A stretch of DNA of 64,000 bases from Bradyrhizobium lablabi (GCF_900141755.1 NZ_LT670844.1:558001-622000), one strand, 5' to 3'. Shown: positions 44,115-54,215, counted from the first letter of the stretch. A program made the numbers and translations. The notes: generated by a model from the sequence alone, not told the origin.

Positions 44115-45191
44115 ATGTCGATCACCCAGGACGCTCGACTTCAGCCCGAAGCGGCCACGGCGACGCCGTTGAATGGTCTCGCCCAAGCGGATTTCGGCAA
44201 TCCTGCCGCCTGGGTGGTGGCCTTTATTCTCGTCATCATGCCGCTGATCGCCAACGGCTTTTTCCTCATCGAAATTTTCGGCACCACCATGATCCTCGGC
44301 ATCGTGGCGCTCAGCCTGATGTTCCTGGCCGGCTATGGCGGCATGGTCAGCCTGATGCAGCTGACGATCGCGGGCCTTGCCGGCTACATGACGGCGGTGC
44401 TCGGTGCCAGCGGCAACGCCAACATCAGCCTTGGCTGGCCCTGGTGGCTCGCGACGCCCATGGCGCTTGTTCTGGCAACGCTGTTCGGCACCATCGGCGG
44501 GGCGCTCGCGGTACGCACCGAGGGCATCTACACGATCATGATCACGCTGGCGATTGCGTCGGCGTTTTACTACTTCACCAATCAGAACTGGGTCATTTTC
44601 AATGGCCACACCGGCATCAACAGCGTCGTGACGCCGCATTTCTGGGGCGTCGACTGGCGTGCGGATGTGCCGTTCTACTACGTGATACTCGTGGTCGCGG
44701 CGCTCTGTTTCGGCGCGGTCAGCTATCTCTCGCGCGCGCCGTTCGGGCTGGCCTTGCAAGGCGTGCGCGACAATCCGCGCCGCATGGCCGCGCTCGGCTT
44801 CAACGTCAACGCGCACCGTGTCGCTGCTTATGCATTCGCCTCCTTCCTGGCTGCGCTCGGCGGCGTTTTGCAGGTCTGGAACTATCACCAGATCTCGCCG
44901 GGTTCGGTCGGGGTCGAGCGGGCGATCGATATTCTCATCATTGCCATCGTCGGCGGCATCACGCGTCCGATCGGCCCATTCATCGGCGCCCTGATTTTTG
45001 TGCTGCTGCGCACCTTCACGCTCGATTTTCTGGTCGCCATCGGGCTCGACGGCAATCGCTTCCGCCTGCTGATCGGGCTGGGCTTTCTGGTCATCGTGCT
45101 GTTCTCCCCGGACGGCATCGTCGGGCTTTGGGAGCGCTGGCGCCGCCGGGGCGAAGGACAAGTGCAACCGGGCGGAGACCGCCATGGATAG
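44115..45191 (+). CDS. LivM-type ABC permease of the catabolic cluster
   Basis: A 358-residue permease with nine or ten hydrophobic segments. LivM hallmarks are LAGYGGMVSLMQLTIAGLAGYM (region 73-94) and the cytoplasmic loop QGVRDNPRRMAALGFNVNAHRVAAY. It overlaps the LivG start by 8 bp. Confidence 0.9.
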   Translation: MSITQDARLQPEAATATPLNGLAQADFGNPAAWVVAFILVIMPLIANGFFLIEIFGTTMILGIVALSLMFLAGYGGMVSLMQLTIAGLAGYMTAVLGASGNANISLGWPWWLATPMALVLATLFGTIGGALAVRTEGIYTIMITLAIASAFYYFTNQNWVIFNGHTGINSVVTPHFWGVDWRADVPFYYVILVVAALCFGAVSYLSRAPFGLALQGVRDNPRRMAALGFNVNAHRVAAYAFASFLAALGGVLQVWNYHQISPGSVGVERAIDILIIAIVGGITRPIGPFIGALIFVLLRTFTLDFLVAIGLDGNRFRLLIGLGFLVIVLFSPDGIVGLWERWRRRGEGQVQPGGDRHG

Positions 45192-45984
45192 CGTCGCGCA
45201 TCGCCTCTCCGTCGTCGGCGCCGGTGCCGCGCTCGAATTGCGCGGCGTGACACGGCTGTTCGGTGCGCTCGCGGCGCTGACCGATGTCACGCTGACGGTC
45301 AGGCCCGGCGAGCGGCGCGCGGTGCTCGGCTCCAACGGCGCCGGCAAAACCACACTCTTCAACTGCATCACCGGCGATTTTCCGCCGACCTCCGGCACGA
45401 TAAGGTTCTTCGGCGAGGACGTGACCAACTTTCCACCCTATGAGCGCATCCGCCGCGGCCTTCGGCGCACCTATCAGATTTCGGCGCTGTTTCCGGGGCT
45501 AACCGTTCACGACAATGTTTACTTGGCGTGCTGCGGCGTTTCGCGCAGCCGTTTCTCGCCGTTCCGGCCGCGCAGCAATGACACGCTCATGCAATCGGCC
45601 GACGATCTGGTGCAGGCCGTGCATCTGACCGCGGTGAAAGATCGCCGCGTCGCCGAACTCGCCCACGGCCAGCAGCGCCAGCTCGAAATCGCGCTCGCGC
45701 TCGCAGGCGCGCCGCGCTTCATCCTGTTCGACGAACCGGCCGCCGGCCTGTCGCCGACCGAGCGCGGCGAACTGGTGGAAATCCTCACTTCCCTGCCCGG
45801 CCATATCGGCTACATCATCATTGAGCACGACATGGACGTGGCGCTACGCGTCGTCGAGAGCGTGACGATGATGCACAATGGCCGCATCTTCAAGGAAGGG
45901 CCGCCACAGGAAATCGAGTCCGATCCCGAGGTTCAGGAGCTTTATCTCGGAGGCGGCCATGATCCTGGGGGCAGATATGGCTGA
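45184..45984 (+). CDS. LivG-type ABC ATPase of the catabolic cluster
   Basis: A 266-residue ATPase with Walker [10 protein letters not shown] (49-57), Q-loop [11 protein letters not shown], and signature region [16 protein letters not shown] (LAHGQ in place of LSGGQ, common in LivG). Walker B is [11 protein letters not shown] and the H-loop IIIEHDMD. It overlaps the next gene by 26 bp, an unusually long overlap. Confidence 0.92.
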   Translation: MDSVAHRLSVVGAGAALELRGVTRLFGALAALTDVTLTVRPGERRAVLGSNGAGKTTLFNCITGDFPPTSGTIRFFGEDVTNFPPYERIRRGLRRTYQISALFPGLTVHDNVYLACCGVSRSRFSPFRPRSNDTLMQSADDLVQAVHLTAVKDRRVAELAHGQQRQLEIALALAGAPRFILFDEPAAGLSPTERGELVEILTSLPGHIGYIIIEHDMDVALRVVESVTMMHNGRIFKEGPPQEIESDPEVQELYLGGGHDPGGRYG

Positions 45985-48196
45985 TGCGCGCCGCGCCACA
46001 CCGATGCTCGAAGTCAGAGGCCTCGACGTCTATTACGGCCGTTCGCACGCGCTGCAGGGCGTCGACCTGACGCTCGATACCGGCGTGCTTTCCGTCATCG
46101 GCCGTAACGGCATGGGCAAGACGACGCTCTGCAAGACGATCATGGGACTCGTGCGCGCGACCGGCGGCTCGGTGCTGTTGCGCGGTGAGGACTTGCTGTC
46201 GCTGCAACCTGCGCAGGTCGCTCGCCTAGGCGTCGGTTACGTACCGCAAGGGCGACGCCTGTGGCGCTCGCTCACCGTCGACGAACATTTGCGTATGATC
46301 GCGGGCATGCGGCGGGGGCCATGGACCGTCGAGCGCATCTACGACACCTTCCCGCGGCTCGCCGAGCGCAAGACCAGCGGCGGCGGCCAGCTCTCCGGTG
46401 GCGAGCAGCAGATGCTGGCGATTGCCCGCGCGCTGGTGACCAACCCGCGTCTCTTGATCATGGACGAGCCGACCGAAGGGCTCGCGCCTGTTATCGTCGT
46501 CCAGGTCGAGGAGATGCTGGTGCGCCTCGGCGAGGAAGGCGACATTTCGGTGCTTGTCATCGAACAGAACATCGGGGTGGCGACCGCGGTCTCCAAGAAC
46601 GTCGCGATCATGGTCAACGGCCGGATCAACCGCATCATCGAGTCCGCGCGCCTTGCCTCCGACCGTGATCTGCAGCAGCGCCTGCTCGGTGTCGGGCGTC
46701 ACTCAGAAGCCGGGCTCGAAATCAATGGAGAGACGAACGGCGACGCCGCGGTCCGCCCGGCCGCCCCGCGATTGCCGAGCTCGGCGCCGAAGCGCGTCTA
46801 TATTTCCAATCCGACGCCGCCGACCCGCTGGTCGCAGCCCGTGCCGATCGCGCGCATCGAAGCGAGCGCGCGGACGCTCTCGAGTGGCGTGTTGAGGCTC
46901 GAGGAGGCCGCGCGACCGCGACGCGATGCGATGGCGGCGCGAAGCTCCGGACCGCCGACCGTGCTCGTCGTCGGCACACTGGATACCAAGGGCGAGGAAC
47001 TCAGGTTCATCCGCGACATCGTTGGCGGCAGCGGCTTGCGCGCGCGTCTCGTCGATGTCTCGACCAGCGGCAAGCTCTCGTCTTGCGACGTCTCCGCCCA
47101 GGAGATCGCGCTCAACCATCCGCGCGGCGGCAGCGCCGTGTTCGGTCCGGATCGCGGCAGCTCGGTGACGGCGATGGCGGATGCCTTCGCCAACTGGCTG
47201 CGCCGGCAGCCCGAAATCGTCGGCGTGATCAGTGCCGGCGGGTCGGGCGGCGCTTCGCTGGTGGCGCCCGCCATGCGCGCGCTACCGATCGGCGTACCAA
47301 AACTCATCATCTCCTCGGTCGCCTCGGGCGATGTCGCGCCCTATGTCGGGCCCGCCGACATCACCATGATGTATTCGGTCACCGACGTGCAGGGGCTTAA
47401 CTCAATCTCGCGCCAGGTGCTCGCCAACGGCGCCAACGCCCTCGTCGGCATGGTCAAGGCACGGCTAGATGCGCGCGGAGAAAATGTGCGCGAGGTGAGT
47501 GCCAGTCTGCCCGCGGTCGGCCTGACGATGTTCGGCGTCACGACGCCCGCCGTGCAGCAGATCGCTGCAGCATTACGCGCTGACTACGAATGCCTGGTTT
47601 TCCATGCCACCGGCATCGGCGGCCGCTCGATGGAGAAGCTGGTAGATTCCGGTCTGTTGGCAGGCGTGATCGACATCACGACGACCGAAATCTGCGACCT
47701 CTTGATGGGTGGCGTGTTCCCCGCGACCGAGGATCGCTTCGGCGCCATCATTCGCACCCGCATCCCCTATGTCGGCTCGGTCGGCGCGCTCGATATGGTC
47801 AATTTCGGCTCCCCCGAAACCATCCCCGAACGCTACCGTGGCCGCAAGCTGCACGTCCACAATCCGCAGGTGACGCTGATGCGCACCACTGCCGAAGAGA
47901 ACGAACGCATGGGCCGCTGGATCGGCGAGCGCCTCAACGCGATGGACGGGCCGGTGCGGTTCTTTCTGCCTGAAGGCGGCGTCTCCGCGCTCGACGCGCC
48001 GGGGCAACCATTCCGGGACCTCGATGCCGATGCCGCGCTGTTCCGTGCGCTCGATCAGACGGTGCGCCAGACCAGCAACCGGCAGCTGATCCGATTGAAA
48101 CGCAACATCAACGAGCCCGAATTCGCGGCGGCGATTGTCACAGCCTTCCGCTCGCTGATCGGACGCCCCGGCACGCGCCGGTGGGTGGCGAGGTGA
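45959..48196 (+). CDS. Fusion: LivF-type ABC ATPase plus Tm-1-like (UPF0261) domain
   Basis: A 745-residue protein. Residues 15-245 are a full LivF ATPase: Walker [10 protein letters not shown] (48-56), signature QLSGGEQQ (144-151), Walker [14 protein letters not shown] and H-loop IEQN. Residues 246-333 are a Pro/Ala/Arg linker. Residues 334-745 are a UPF0261/Tm-1-like domain: [57 protein letters not shown]. No stop separates the parts. The ATG at 45959 follows GGAGG. Tm-1 N-domains have a nucleotide-binding fold of unknown reaction. The TIM-barrel partner found fused to it in plant Tm-1 is encoded next. Fusion to a transport ATPase suggests import is tied to the first intracellular step. Confidence 0.9.
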   Translation: MILGADMADARRATPMLEVRGLDVYYGRSHALQGVDLTLDTGVLSVIGRNGMGKTTLCKTIMGLVRATGGSVLLRGEDLLSLQPAQVARLGVGYVPQGRRLWRSLTVDEHLRMIAGMRRGPWTVERIYDTFPRLAERKTSGGGQLSGGEQQMLAIARALVTNPRLLIMDEPTEGLAPVIVVQVEEMLVRLGEEGDISVLVIEQNIGVATAVSKNVAIMVNGRINRIIESARLASDRDLQQRLLGVGRHSEAGLEINGETNGDAAVRPAAPRLPSSAPKRVYISNPTPPTRWSQPVPIARIEASARTLSSGVLRLEEAARPRRDAMAARSSGPPTVLVVGTLDTKGEELRFIRDIVGGSGLRARLVDVSTSGKLSSCDVSAQEIALNHPRGGSAVFGPDRGSSVTAMADAFANWLRRQPEIVGVISAGGSGGASLVAPAMRALPIGVPKLIISSVASGDVAPYVGPADITMMYSVTDVQGLNSISRQVLANGANALVGMVKARLDARGENVREVSASLPAVGLTMFGVTTPAVQQIAAALRADYECLVFHATGIGGRSMEKLVDSGLLAGVIDITTTEICDLLMGGVFPATEDRFGAIIRTRIPYVGSVGALDMVNFGSPETIPERYRGRKLHVHNPQVTLMRTTAEENERMGRWIGERLNAMDGPVRFFLPEGGVSALDAPGQPFRDLDADAALFRALDQTVRQTSNRQLIRLKRNINEPEFAAAIVTAFRSLIGRPGTRRWVAR

Positions 48197-48199
48197 GCG

Positions 48200-49033
48200 A
48201 TGCCCCGATTTGAACGCGCCGAGCTTTTGAAGAAATTCCGCGCCATGGCCGCGCGCGGCGAACCGATCGTCGGCGGCGGTGCCGGCACCGGGCTCTCCGC
48301 CAAATGCGAGGAAGCCGGCGGCATCGACTTGATCGTCATTTATAATTCCGGCCGCTACCGGATGGCCGGGCGCGGCTCGCTCGCGGGATTGATGCCATAT
48401 GGCGACGCCAACGCGATCGTCGTCGAAATGGCGGGCGAAGTGCTGCCCGTCGTCAAGAACACGCCGGTGCTTGCCGGCGTCAACGGCACCGATCCCTTTC
48501 GCGACATGGATGTTTTCCTCGATCAGCTGAAGACGCTCGGCTTTGCGGGCGTACAGAATTTTCCGACTGTCGGCCTGATCGACGGCGTCTTCCGCGCCAA
48601 TCTCGAAGAGACCGGCATGTCCTATGCGCTCGAGGTCGAGATGATCGCCAAGGCGCGCGCCAAGGATATGCTGACCACGCCTTACGTCTTCAATGCCGCC
48701 GACGCCAAGGCGATGGCGGCGGCGGGTGCAGACATTGTGGTCTGCCATCTCGGCCTCACCACCGGCGGCGCGATTGGCGCGCAGACCGCGCTGAAACTTG
48801 CGGATTGTCCGGCCCTCATCGACACCTGGGCGGCGGCGGCCCTGGCGGTCAATCCGGAGATACTGGTGCTGGCGCATGGCGGGCCGGTCGCCGAACCGGC
48901 GGACGCCGCCTTCATCCTAAAGCACGCGCGCAAATGTCACGGCTTCTACGGAGCTTCCTCGATGGAGCGGCTTCCGGTGGAGCGGGCGCTGACGGAACAG
49001 GTTCGAAAATTCAAGGCGATCGGCGGGCGTTGA
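48200..49033 (+). CDS. Tm-1 C-domain-like TIM-barrel protein (PEP-hydrolase-like family)
   Basis: A 277-residue TIM barrel. Conserved stretches are [54 protein letters not shown], and the C-terminal phosphate-site-like [12 protein letters not shown]. These match the family annotated as phosphoenolpyruvate hydrolase-like/TIM-barrel signal proteins, related to the C-terminal half of plant Tm-1. It starts 3 bp after the fusion gene stop. The real reaction is not established; it is always useful to consider it together with the UPF0261 domain upstream. Confidence 0.88.
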   Translation: MPRFERAELLKKFRAMAARGEPIVGGGAGTGLSAKCEEAGGIDLIVIYNSGRYRMAGRGSLAGLMPYGDANAIVVEMAGEVLPVVKNTPVLAGVNGTDPFRDMDVFLDQLKTLGFAGVQNFPTVGLIDGVFRANLEETGMSYALEVEMIAKARAKDMLTTPYVFNAADAKAMAAAGADIVVCHLGLTTGGAIGAQTALKLADCPALIDTWAAAALAVNPEILVLAHGGPVAEPADAAFILKHARKCHGFYGASSMERLPVERALTEQVRKFKAIGGR

Positions 49034-49058
49034 GCGCCGGTTACGGGAGGTTAGCACC

Positions 49059-51962
49059 ATGTCGGGCATTCTTGTTGGCGAATTGATCCTATGGCTGATC
49101 GTCGCGCTGATCGTGATCGTCGTGGCGGTCTACATCGTGAACTGGCTCTATCACCGATCGTCAAAAGAAGTGTCGTTCGTACGCACCGGCTTCCTCGGCG
49201 AACGGGTCGTGATCAACGGCGGCGCCTTCGTGCTGCCGTTCATTCACGACTTCACGCCGGTCAACATGAACGTGCTGCCGATGCCGATCATTCGGTCGAA
49301 GCAGGACGCCGTCATCACCCGGGACCGCATGCGCATCGACATCGAGGCCGATTTCTATGTCCGCGTGCAGCCGACCCGCGAGGCGGTCGCGATCGCCGCG
49401 GCGACGCTCGGCCGGCGAACGCTGGAGCCCGAACGGCTGCATGCGCTGCTCGCCGGGAAGTTCGTCTCTGCAATGCGCTCGGTCGCATCCGAAATGACTA
49501 TGGAGCAGATGCACGAAAAGCGCGGCGATTACGTCGCGCGGGTCAAGGCCGCTGCCGCCGAGGCGCTGGCCCAGAACGGCCTCGAGCTGGAAAGCGTCGC
49601 GATCACCGACCTCGATCAGACCGACCTCGAATTCTTCAACCCGTCGAACCGCTTCGACGCGGAAGGCTTGACCCAGCTGATGGAGGACATCGAGGCCAAG
49701 CGCAAACTGCGCAACGACATCGAGCAGGATTCGATGATCAAGATCCGCACCCGCAATCTCGAAGCCGAACGGCAGGCGCTCGACATCGAACGCGAGAGCG
49801 AGACCGCGCGCCTAGAGCAGGAGCGCGACATCGAGGTCCGCCGCGCCTTGCAACGAACAGAAGTGGCGCGCGAACGCGCGTTGCGTGAGACCGAAGCCGA
49901 ACAGGCACAGATCTCGGCGCGCGAGACCATCGAGAAAGCGCGCATCGCCAACGAGCAGGCCATCGCGGAAGCCCGCATCGCGTCTGAACGCGAAACCCGG
50001 CAGAGGGAGATCGAGCGCACCCAGGCGGTTGAAGCCAAGGAGATCCTGGCGCGCGAGGAAATCGAAAAGGCGCGCATCGCCAACCAGCGCTCGGTCGACA
50101 CCGCCCGTATCGCCAGTGAGCGCGAGGTGCGGCAGAAGGAAATCGAGCGTACCAGAACTGTCGAGGAAGCCGAAATCCAGGCGCGCGAATCCATCGAAAA
50201 AGCCCGTATCCTGCAGGATCGCGTCGTCACCGACGCCCGCATCGCCAATGAGGAAGAAACCCGTCGGCGCGAGATCGAACGCACGCGGGCGGTTGACGAA
50301 GCCGAGATTGCAGCGAAGGAAGCTACCGAAAAGGCGCGCATCGCCCAGACCAAAATCGTCAACGCCGAACGGATCGCCTCCGACGAGCACACCCGTTCGC
50401 TCGAGATCGAGCAGGTCCGCGCTATCCAGGAAGCCGAGATCGCAGCCCAACAGGCAGTGGAAGCCGCGCGGATCGCGCGCGAACGCGCCCTCGCCTCGAG
50501 CCGCATTGCCGCCGAACAGAGCACCCGCAAGTTGGAGATCGAGCGCAATCAGGCGCTCGAAGTCGCCGGCATCGCGGCCCGCGAAGCCACCGAAGCTTCG
50601 CGTATTGCGCAGGAAGAACGCGTCCGCGCGCTCGAAATCGCGCGCAACCGCGCGGTCGAGGAAGCCGACATCGCCTCGCGCGAAGCTATCGAGGCGGCGC
50701 GGATCATGCAGGAAAAGAATGTAGCTCTCGCCCGCATCCTGAGCGAACAGGAAACCAAGGAGCAGGACATCGAGCGCGCCGAGTCGATCGAGGCGGCCGA
50801 ACTGAAGCGGCGCGACGCGATCGAGCGTCAGCGCATCGGGGTCGAACTTGCGCTGGAGGCTGAACGCATCGCGTCCAGCCGGACCCGCGAAGTGCTCAAC
50901 ATCGAGCAGAAGCGAACGATCGAAATCGCCGATGAGGACCGGGTTATCGCCCTATCGGCAAAGCGTTCCGAGCGCATCGACGCCGACCGCCAAGTCAAGC
51001 AGGCCGAGATCGTCGCCCGTCGCGAGGTCGAGACCACGGAAGTGTCGCGGGAGCAGACGCTGGAGGCGGCCCGGCTCGAGCGCCGGCGCGTGATCGAGCA
51101 GCTCGAGGTCGCCCGCGTCCAATCCCTGCAGGAAGCCGAGATCGCCGCGAACGAGGAAGTCCAGCGCGCCCGTATCGCCTCCGACCGCGGCCTCGACGAG
51201 GCCCGCATTGGGCGCGAGCGCGACTTGCGCAAATTGGAGGTCACTCGCGAGAAGGAGGTCGAGACCGCCTTGATGGAGAAGGCGATTGCTCTCTATCAAA
51301 AATCGCTCGAACAATCGGCGGCGCAAGCAGAGGCCGAGAACGCCAAGGCGCGCGCCACCGAAGCGGCCGAGCGTGTCATCACAGTGCGCGAAAGCGAGAT
51401 CGCCAAGCGGCGCAAGACGATCGAAGTCCTTATCGCCGAGAAGGAAGCCGAGGAGACGCGCATCGCCGCCGAGGCCACCCGAGTGCGCGCGGCGGTCGAA
51501 GCCGAAGCGCAAAAACTGCTCAACGAAGCGGAGAACGTGCTCACCGACCAGGCGCGCTACTCGCTGTTCCGCCGCAGGCTGCTCGATCGGATCGAGGGCA
51601 TCGTGCGCGAGAGCGTCAAGCCGATGGAGAAGATCGAGGGCATCCGCATCCTCCATGTGGATGGTCTCGCTGGCGGCAATGGCAACGGCGGTGGCGGCCG
51701 CAGCGCAACCGACGAAGTCATCGATTCGGCCCTGCGCTATCGCGTTCAGGCGCCGCTGATCGATTCGATCCTCGCCGACATCGGCGTCGAAGGTGGCAGT
51801 CTGTCGAAGATGCCGGGCCTCATTCGCGAGGCCCGTGACATGCAGGGTATCCGCCAGTCGGCCGCGCCGAAGAAAGAGAGTGAGGCGAAGCCAACCGCCC
51901 CGCCCGCCGCCGATGCACCCCAGGGCGAGGGACGGCCCGCGCGCCCGAGTAAGAAGAGCTGA
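49059..51962 (+). CDS. Very long flotillin-like SPFH protein with hendecad coiled coil
   Basis: A 967-residue protein, about twice the usual flotillin length. It has one N-terminal membrane segment (about 7-30), an SPFH/band-7 domain (about 35-205: VVINGGAFVLPFIHDF, ITRDRMRIDIEADFYVRVQP, LESVAITDLDQTDLEFF), then an almost continuous charged helix (about 210-850). A Gly-rich hinge follows (NGNGGGGRS), and a Pro/Ala/Lys tail. Residues 287-627 repeat every 44 residues, each made of four 11-residue units (pattern AREAIEKARIA...SERETRxxEIE). Flotillins oligomerise on the inner membrane and organise microdomains. Its place in the catabolic run suggests a scaffold for the transporter and the Mo hydroxylase. 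GGGAGG precedes the ATG. Confidence 0.9.
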   Translation: MSGILVGELILWLIVALIVIVVAVYIVNWLYHRSSKEVSFVRTGFLGERVVINGGAFVLPFIHDFTPVNMNVLPMPIIRSKQDAVITRDRMRIDIEADFYVRVQPTREAVAIAAATLGRRTLEPERLHALLAGKFVSAMRSVASEMTMEQMHEKRGDYVARVKAAAAEALAQNGLELESVAITDLDQTDLEFFNPSNRFDAEGLTQLMEDIEAKRKLRNDIEQDSMIKIRTRNLEAERQALDIERESETARLEQERDIEVRRALQRTEVARERALRETEAEQAQISARETIEKARIANEQAIAEARIASERETRQREIERTQAVEAKEILAREEIEKARIANQRSVDTARIASEREVRQKEIERTRTVEEAEIQARESIEKARILQDRVVTDARIANEEETRRREIERTRAVDEAEIAAKEATEKARIAQTKIVNAERIASDEHTRSLEIEQVRAIQEAEIAAQQAVEAARIARERALASSRIAAEQSTRKLEIERNQALEVAGIAAREATEASRIAQEERVRALEIARNRAVEEADIASREAIEAARIMQEKNVALARILSEQETKEQDIERAESIEAAELKRRDAIERQRIGVELALEAERIASSRTREVLNIEQKRTIEIADEDRVIALSAKRSERIDADRQVKQAEIVARREVETTEVSREQTLEAARLERRRVIEQLEVARVQSLQEAEIAANEEVQRARIASDRGLDEARIGRERDLRKLEVTREKEVETALMEKAIALYQKSLEQSAAQAEAENAKARATEAAERVITVRESEIAKRRKTIEVLIAEKEAEETRIAAEATRVRAAVEAEAQKLLNEAENVLTDQARYSLFRRRLLDRIEGIVRESVKPMEKIEGIRILHVDGLAGGNGNGGGGRSATDEVIDSALRYRVQAPLIDSILADIGVEGGSLSKMPGLIREARDMQGIRQSAAPKKESEAKPTAPPAADAPQGEGRPARPSKKS
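49917..50939 (+). repeat. Tandem 132-bp coding repeats in the flotillin gene
   Basis: Eight units encode residues 287-627. Seven are 44 residues and the sixth is 33 (one 11-residue block missing). Unit starts read ARETIEKARIA, AREEIEKARIA, ARESIEKARIL, AKEATEKARIA, AQQAVEAARIA, AREATEASRIA, SREAIEAARIM, RRDAIERQRIG. Loss of exactly one 11-mer in unit 6 keeps the coiled-coil phase. Less regular 11-mers continue on both sides. Confidence 0.88.
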
Positions 51963-51971
51963 GGGCACGTC

Positions 51972-52409
51972 ATGGCTCGTGTCTATGTTTCGACCGTCGT
52001 CAACGCCCGCGGCGATCGGGTATGGGCACGGGTGCGCGACTTCAACGGCTTGCCCAACTGGCATCCGGCGATCGCCGAGAGCCGCATCGAGGGCGGAGAG
52101 CCCGCAGACAAGATCGGCTGCGTGCGCGACTTCACCTTGCGCAATGGCGACCGCATTCGAGAAAAGCTGCTCGGCCTCTCCGATTTCGACATGTTCTGCA
52201 CCTATTCGATCCTGGAATCGCCGATGGGCGTCGAGAACTATGTCGCGACCTTGCGCCTGACACCGGTCACCGACGGCGACAAGACGTTTCTAGAATGGTC
52301 GGCGGAGTTCGACTGCGCGCCGGAGCGCGAGACCGAACTCGTCAACAACATCGGCGCCGGCGTGTTCCAGGGCGGCTTCGATGCCCTCAAGCGCGTGTTC
52401 GGAGGCTAA
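51972..52409 (+). CDS. SRPBCC (CoxG-like) family protein 1
   Basis: A 145-residue START-like protein. The order is V-W-x-x-x-R-D-F-N-G-L-P-N-W-H-P near residue 20-33, then GCVRDFTLRNGDRIREKLLGL and LRLTPVTDGDKTFLEWSAEF, with a C-terminal helix. The family forms a hydrophobic cavity; CoxG members recruit or mature carbon monoxide-dehydrogenase-type Mo enzymes or bind ligands. It is a tandem paralogue of the next gene, which starts 6 bp after this stop. Confidence 0.85.
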   Translation: MARVYVSTVVNARGDRVWARVRDFNGLPNWHPAIAESRIEGGEPADKIGCVRDFTLRNGDRIREKLLGLSDFDMFCTYSILESPMGVENYVATLRLTPVTDGDKTFLEWSAEFDCAPERETELVNNIGAGVFQGGFDALKRVFGG

Positions 52410-52414
52410 AGTCC

Positions 52415-52858
52415 GTGCCGCACATCGTCAAAAGCACGATCCTCGACGCGCCGACCGGCGCGGTCTGGAATGTGCTGCGCGATTTCAACGGCCACGACCG
52501 CTGGCATCCCGCGGTCGCGACCAGCACGATAGAGCGCGCCCAGCCATCGGATCGCATCGGCTGCGTGCGCCGCTTCAAACTGAAGGACGGCTCTGAATTG
52601 CGCGAGCAATTGCTGGCGCTCTCCGATCTGGAGCAGACCTTCAGCTATTGCCTGCTCGACACGCCGATACCGATGTTCAACTATGTCGCCCACGTCCGGC
52701 TGTTGCCGGTCACCGACGGCGACCGCACTTTTTGGCATTGGGAATCGCGCTTTACCACGCGGCCGGCTGAAGCGGCGGAGATCACGGAAATGGTGAGCGA
52801 GCAGATCTATCAGGCCGGCTTTGATGCGATCCGCCGGCATCTCCGGGAGGCCGCATAA
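52415..52858 (+). CDS. SRPBCC (CoxG-like) family protein 2
   Basis: A 147-residue protein starting with GTG at 52415. It repeats the pattern of its neighbour (VLRDFNGHDRWHPAVATS, IGCVRRFKLKDGSELREQLLALSD, VRLLPVTDGDRTFWHWESRF). The GTG is chosen because upstream in-frame sequence belongs to the neighbour gene in another frame. Two different copies suggest a heterodimer, or one protein for the enzyme and one for the substrate. Confidence 0.82.
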   Translation: MPHIVKSTILDAPTGAVWNVLRDFNGHDRWHPAVATSTIERAQPSDRIGCVRRFKLKDGSELREQLLALSDLEQTFSYCLLDTPIPMFNYVAHVRLLPVTDGDRTFWHWESRFTTRPAEAAEITEMVSEQIYQAGFDAIRRHLREAA

Positions 52859-52874
52859 GCGGGGAGGCACAATC

Positions 52875-53693
52875 ATGCCCGTCACGGTAAAGACTTTCAC
52901 GACGTCAAGCGAAGCAGCAGCGGCGTTGTCGTCGGAGCGCGACGCTCGCTATCTCGGCGGTGGCACACTGGTGATGCGCGCGCTAAACGAGGGGGATGTC
53001 TCGGTTTCGACGATCGTGCGGGCGACGGATCGCGCGCTGACGCATCTCGATGTTGCCAGCTCCCGCATCACGATCGGCGCCGGCGTCACCTTCGCGCGCG
53101 TCCTCGCCGAGCGCGAGCTTGCCTTTCTCCATCCCGTCGCCGGCTCGATCGGCGGGCCGGCGGTGCGCAACATGGGTACCGTCGGCGGCAATCTGTTCGC
53201 GCCAACGCCATTTGGCGACTTCGCGGTCGCCTTGCTCGCGCTCGACGCGACCGTTGCGATGCAGAGCGGCTACGGTGCGCGTGATGTGCCGATCGAAGAG
53301 TTCCTTTCCGGCCGCGCGCGTCTGGCGGGCGGGCTCGTGCTTTCGGTCTCCCTCGTGCGCCCGCCCGGGCCGGAAGCGTTTCGCTACCGAAAGATCGCCC
53401 GCATCAAGCCGAAAGGCGCCTCCGTCATGACGCTCGCTGCGCATCTTCCGTCAAGCGGTGGCCGCATCGTCGGCGCGCGCATCGCACTCGGCGCGATGGC
53501 GGCGACACCGGTTCGCGCCAGGGCAGCCGAGCGCGCGCTCGAAGGGCGCGTGCTCGATGCTGCCACCATCGCTGCCGCGGTCGCCGCCGCGACTGAGGGG
53601 ACTTCGCCGATCGACGATTCGCTCGCCAGCGCCTGGTATCGGCGCGAGGTGGTCGGCGTCCATCTCCGCCGCCTGCTCACCGGCCAAGAATGA
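52875..53693 (+). CDS. Molybdenum hydroxylase FAD subunit (CoxM-like)
   Basis: A 272-residue FAD-binding protein of the PCMH type. The FAD motifs are RYLGGGTLVMRALN near 35-50 and GGPAVRNMGTVGGNLFAPTPFGD (partly quoted: NMGTVGGNL) near 98-106. The C-terminal domain (about 180-270) is of the CO_deh_flav_C type. It passes electrons from the 2Fe-2S subunit to the final acceptor. GGGGAGG lies before the ATG at 52875. Confidence 0.9.
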   Translation: MPVTVKTFTTSSEAAAALSSERDARYLGGGTLVMRALNEGDVSVSTIVRATDRALTHLDVASSRITIGAGVTFARVLAERELAFLHPVAGSIGGPAVRNMGTVGGNLFAPTPFGDFAVALLALDATVAMQSGYGARDVPIEEFLSGRARLAGGLVLSVSLVRPPGPEAFRYRKIARIKPKGASVMTLAAHLPSSGGRIVGARIALGAMAATPVRARAAERALEGRVLDAATIAAAVAAATEGTSPIDDSLASAWYRREVVGVHLRRLLTGQE

Positions 53694-53724
53694 AAGACCA
53701 ATAAGAAAGACCAAGGGAATATCG

Positions 53725-54204
53725 ATGGCCAAGACCGCCCTGCAATTCCGTCATAACGGCCGCGATGTCGCGATCTTCGTCGATGGCGGCATCAATTTGC
53801 TGACCGCCTTGCGCGATCTCATTGGCGATATGACGCCAAAATTCGGTTGCGGCCAGGGCGGATGCGGCGCCTGCACGGTGCTGATCGACGGCGATGCGCA
53901 TCTCGCGTGCCTGACGCTGGCCGAGACCGTGGAAGGCCGTTCCGTGGAAACGCTCGACAGCCTCAAGGACGGACCCAATCTGCACCCGCTGCAGCGCGCC
54001 TTCATGGAGCATTTCGCCGCCCAGTGCGGCTATTGCACGCCGGGCATGCTGATGGCGGCAAAGGCCCTGCTCGACCACAACCCCTCGCCTACCCGCGAGG
54101 AGGTCATCAACGCGATCGCAGGCAATATCTGTCGCTGCACCGGATACGAACCCATCATCAACGCCGTGCTCGCCGCCGCTCCCGGCGGCCGCGCGCGCGC
54201 CTAG
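53725..54204 (+). CDS. Molybdenum hydroxylase 2Fe-2S subunit (CoxS-like)
   Basis: A 159-residue protein with a plant-type ferredoxin domain (FGCGQGGCGACTVLIDG, C-x4-C-x2-C, with the fourth Cys in HLACLTL). The second all-helical cluster domain carries CGYCTPGMLMAA and NICRCTGYEPI. Length and cluster order are standard for this subunit. It lies between the FAD and Mo subunit genes in the order M-S-L, as in cox operons. Confidence 0.95.
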   Translation: MAKTALQFRHNGRDVAIFVDGGINLLTALRDLIGDMTPKFGCGQGGCGACTVLIDGDAHLACLTLAETVEGRSVETLDSLKDGPNLHPLQRAFMEHFAAQCGYCTPGMLMAAKALLDHNPSPTREEVINAIAGNICRCTGYEPIINAVLAAAPGGRARA

Positions 54205-54215
54205 AGGACCGCGTC

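Noticed and set aside
47573..48877. 434-codon leftward frame across the Tm-1-like and TIM-barrel genes
   Set aside because: Antisense shadow of two well-supported genes; composition biased to Arg, Asp and His.
49616..50548. Long antisense frame (Ser/Arg/Ala-rich, repetitive) under the flotillin gene
   Set aside because: It is the mirror of the 11-residue repeats of the sense protein; no ribosome site or recognisable domain.
52821..52875. Longer start for the FAD subunit at 52821
   Set aside because: The extra residues overlap the preceding SRPBCC gene and are basic and non-homologous; the ATG at 52875 has a strong ribosome site.
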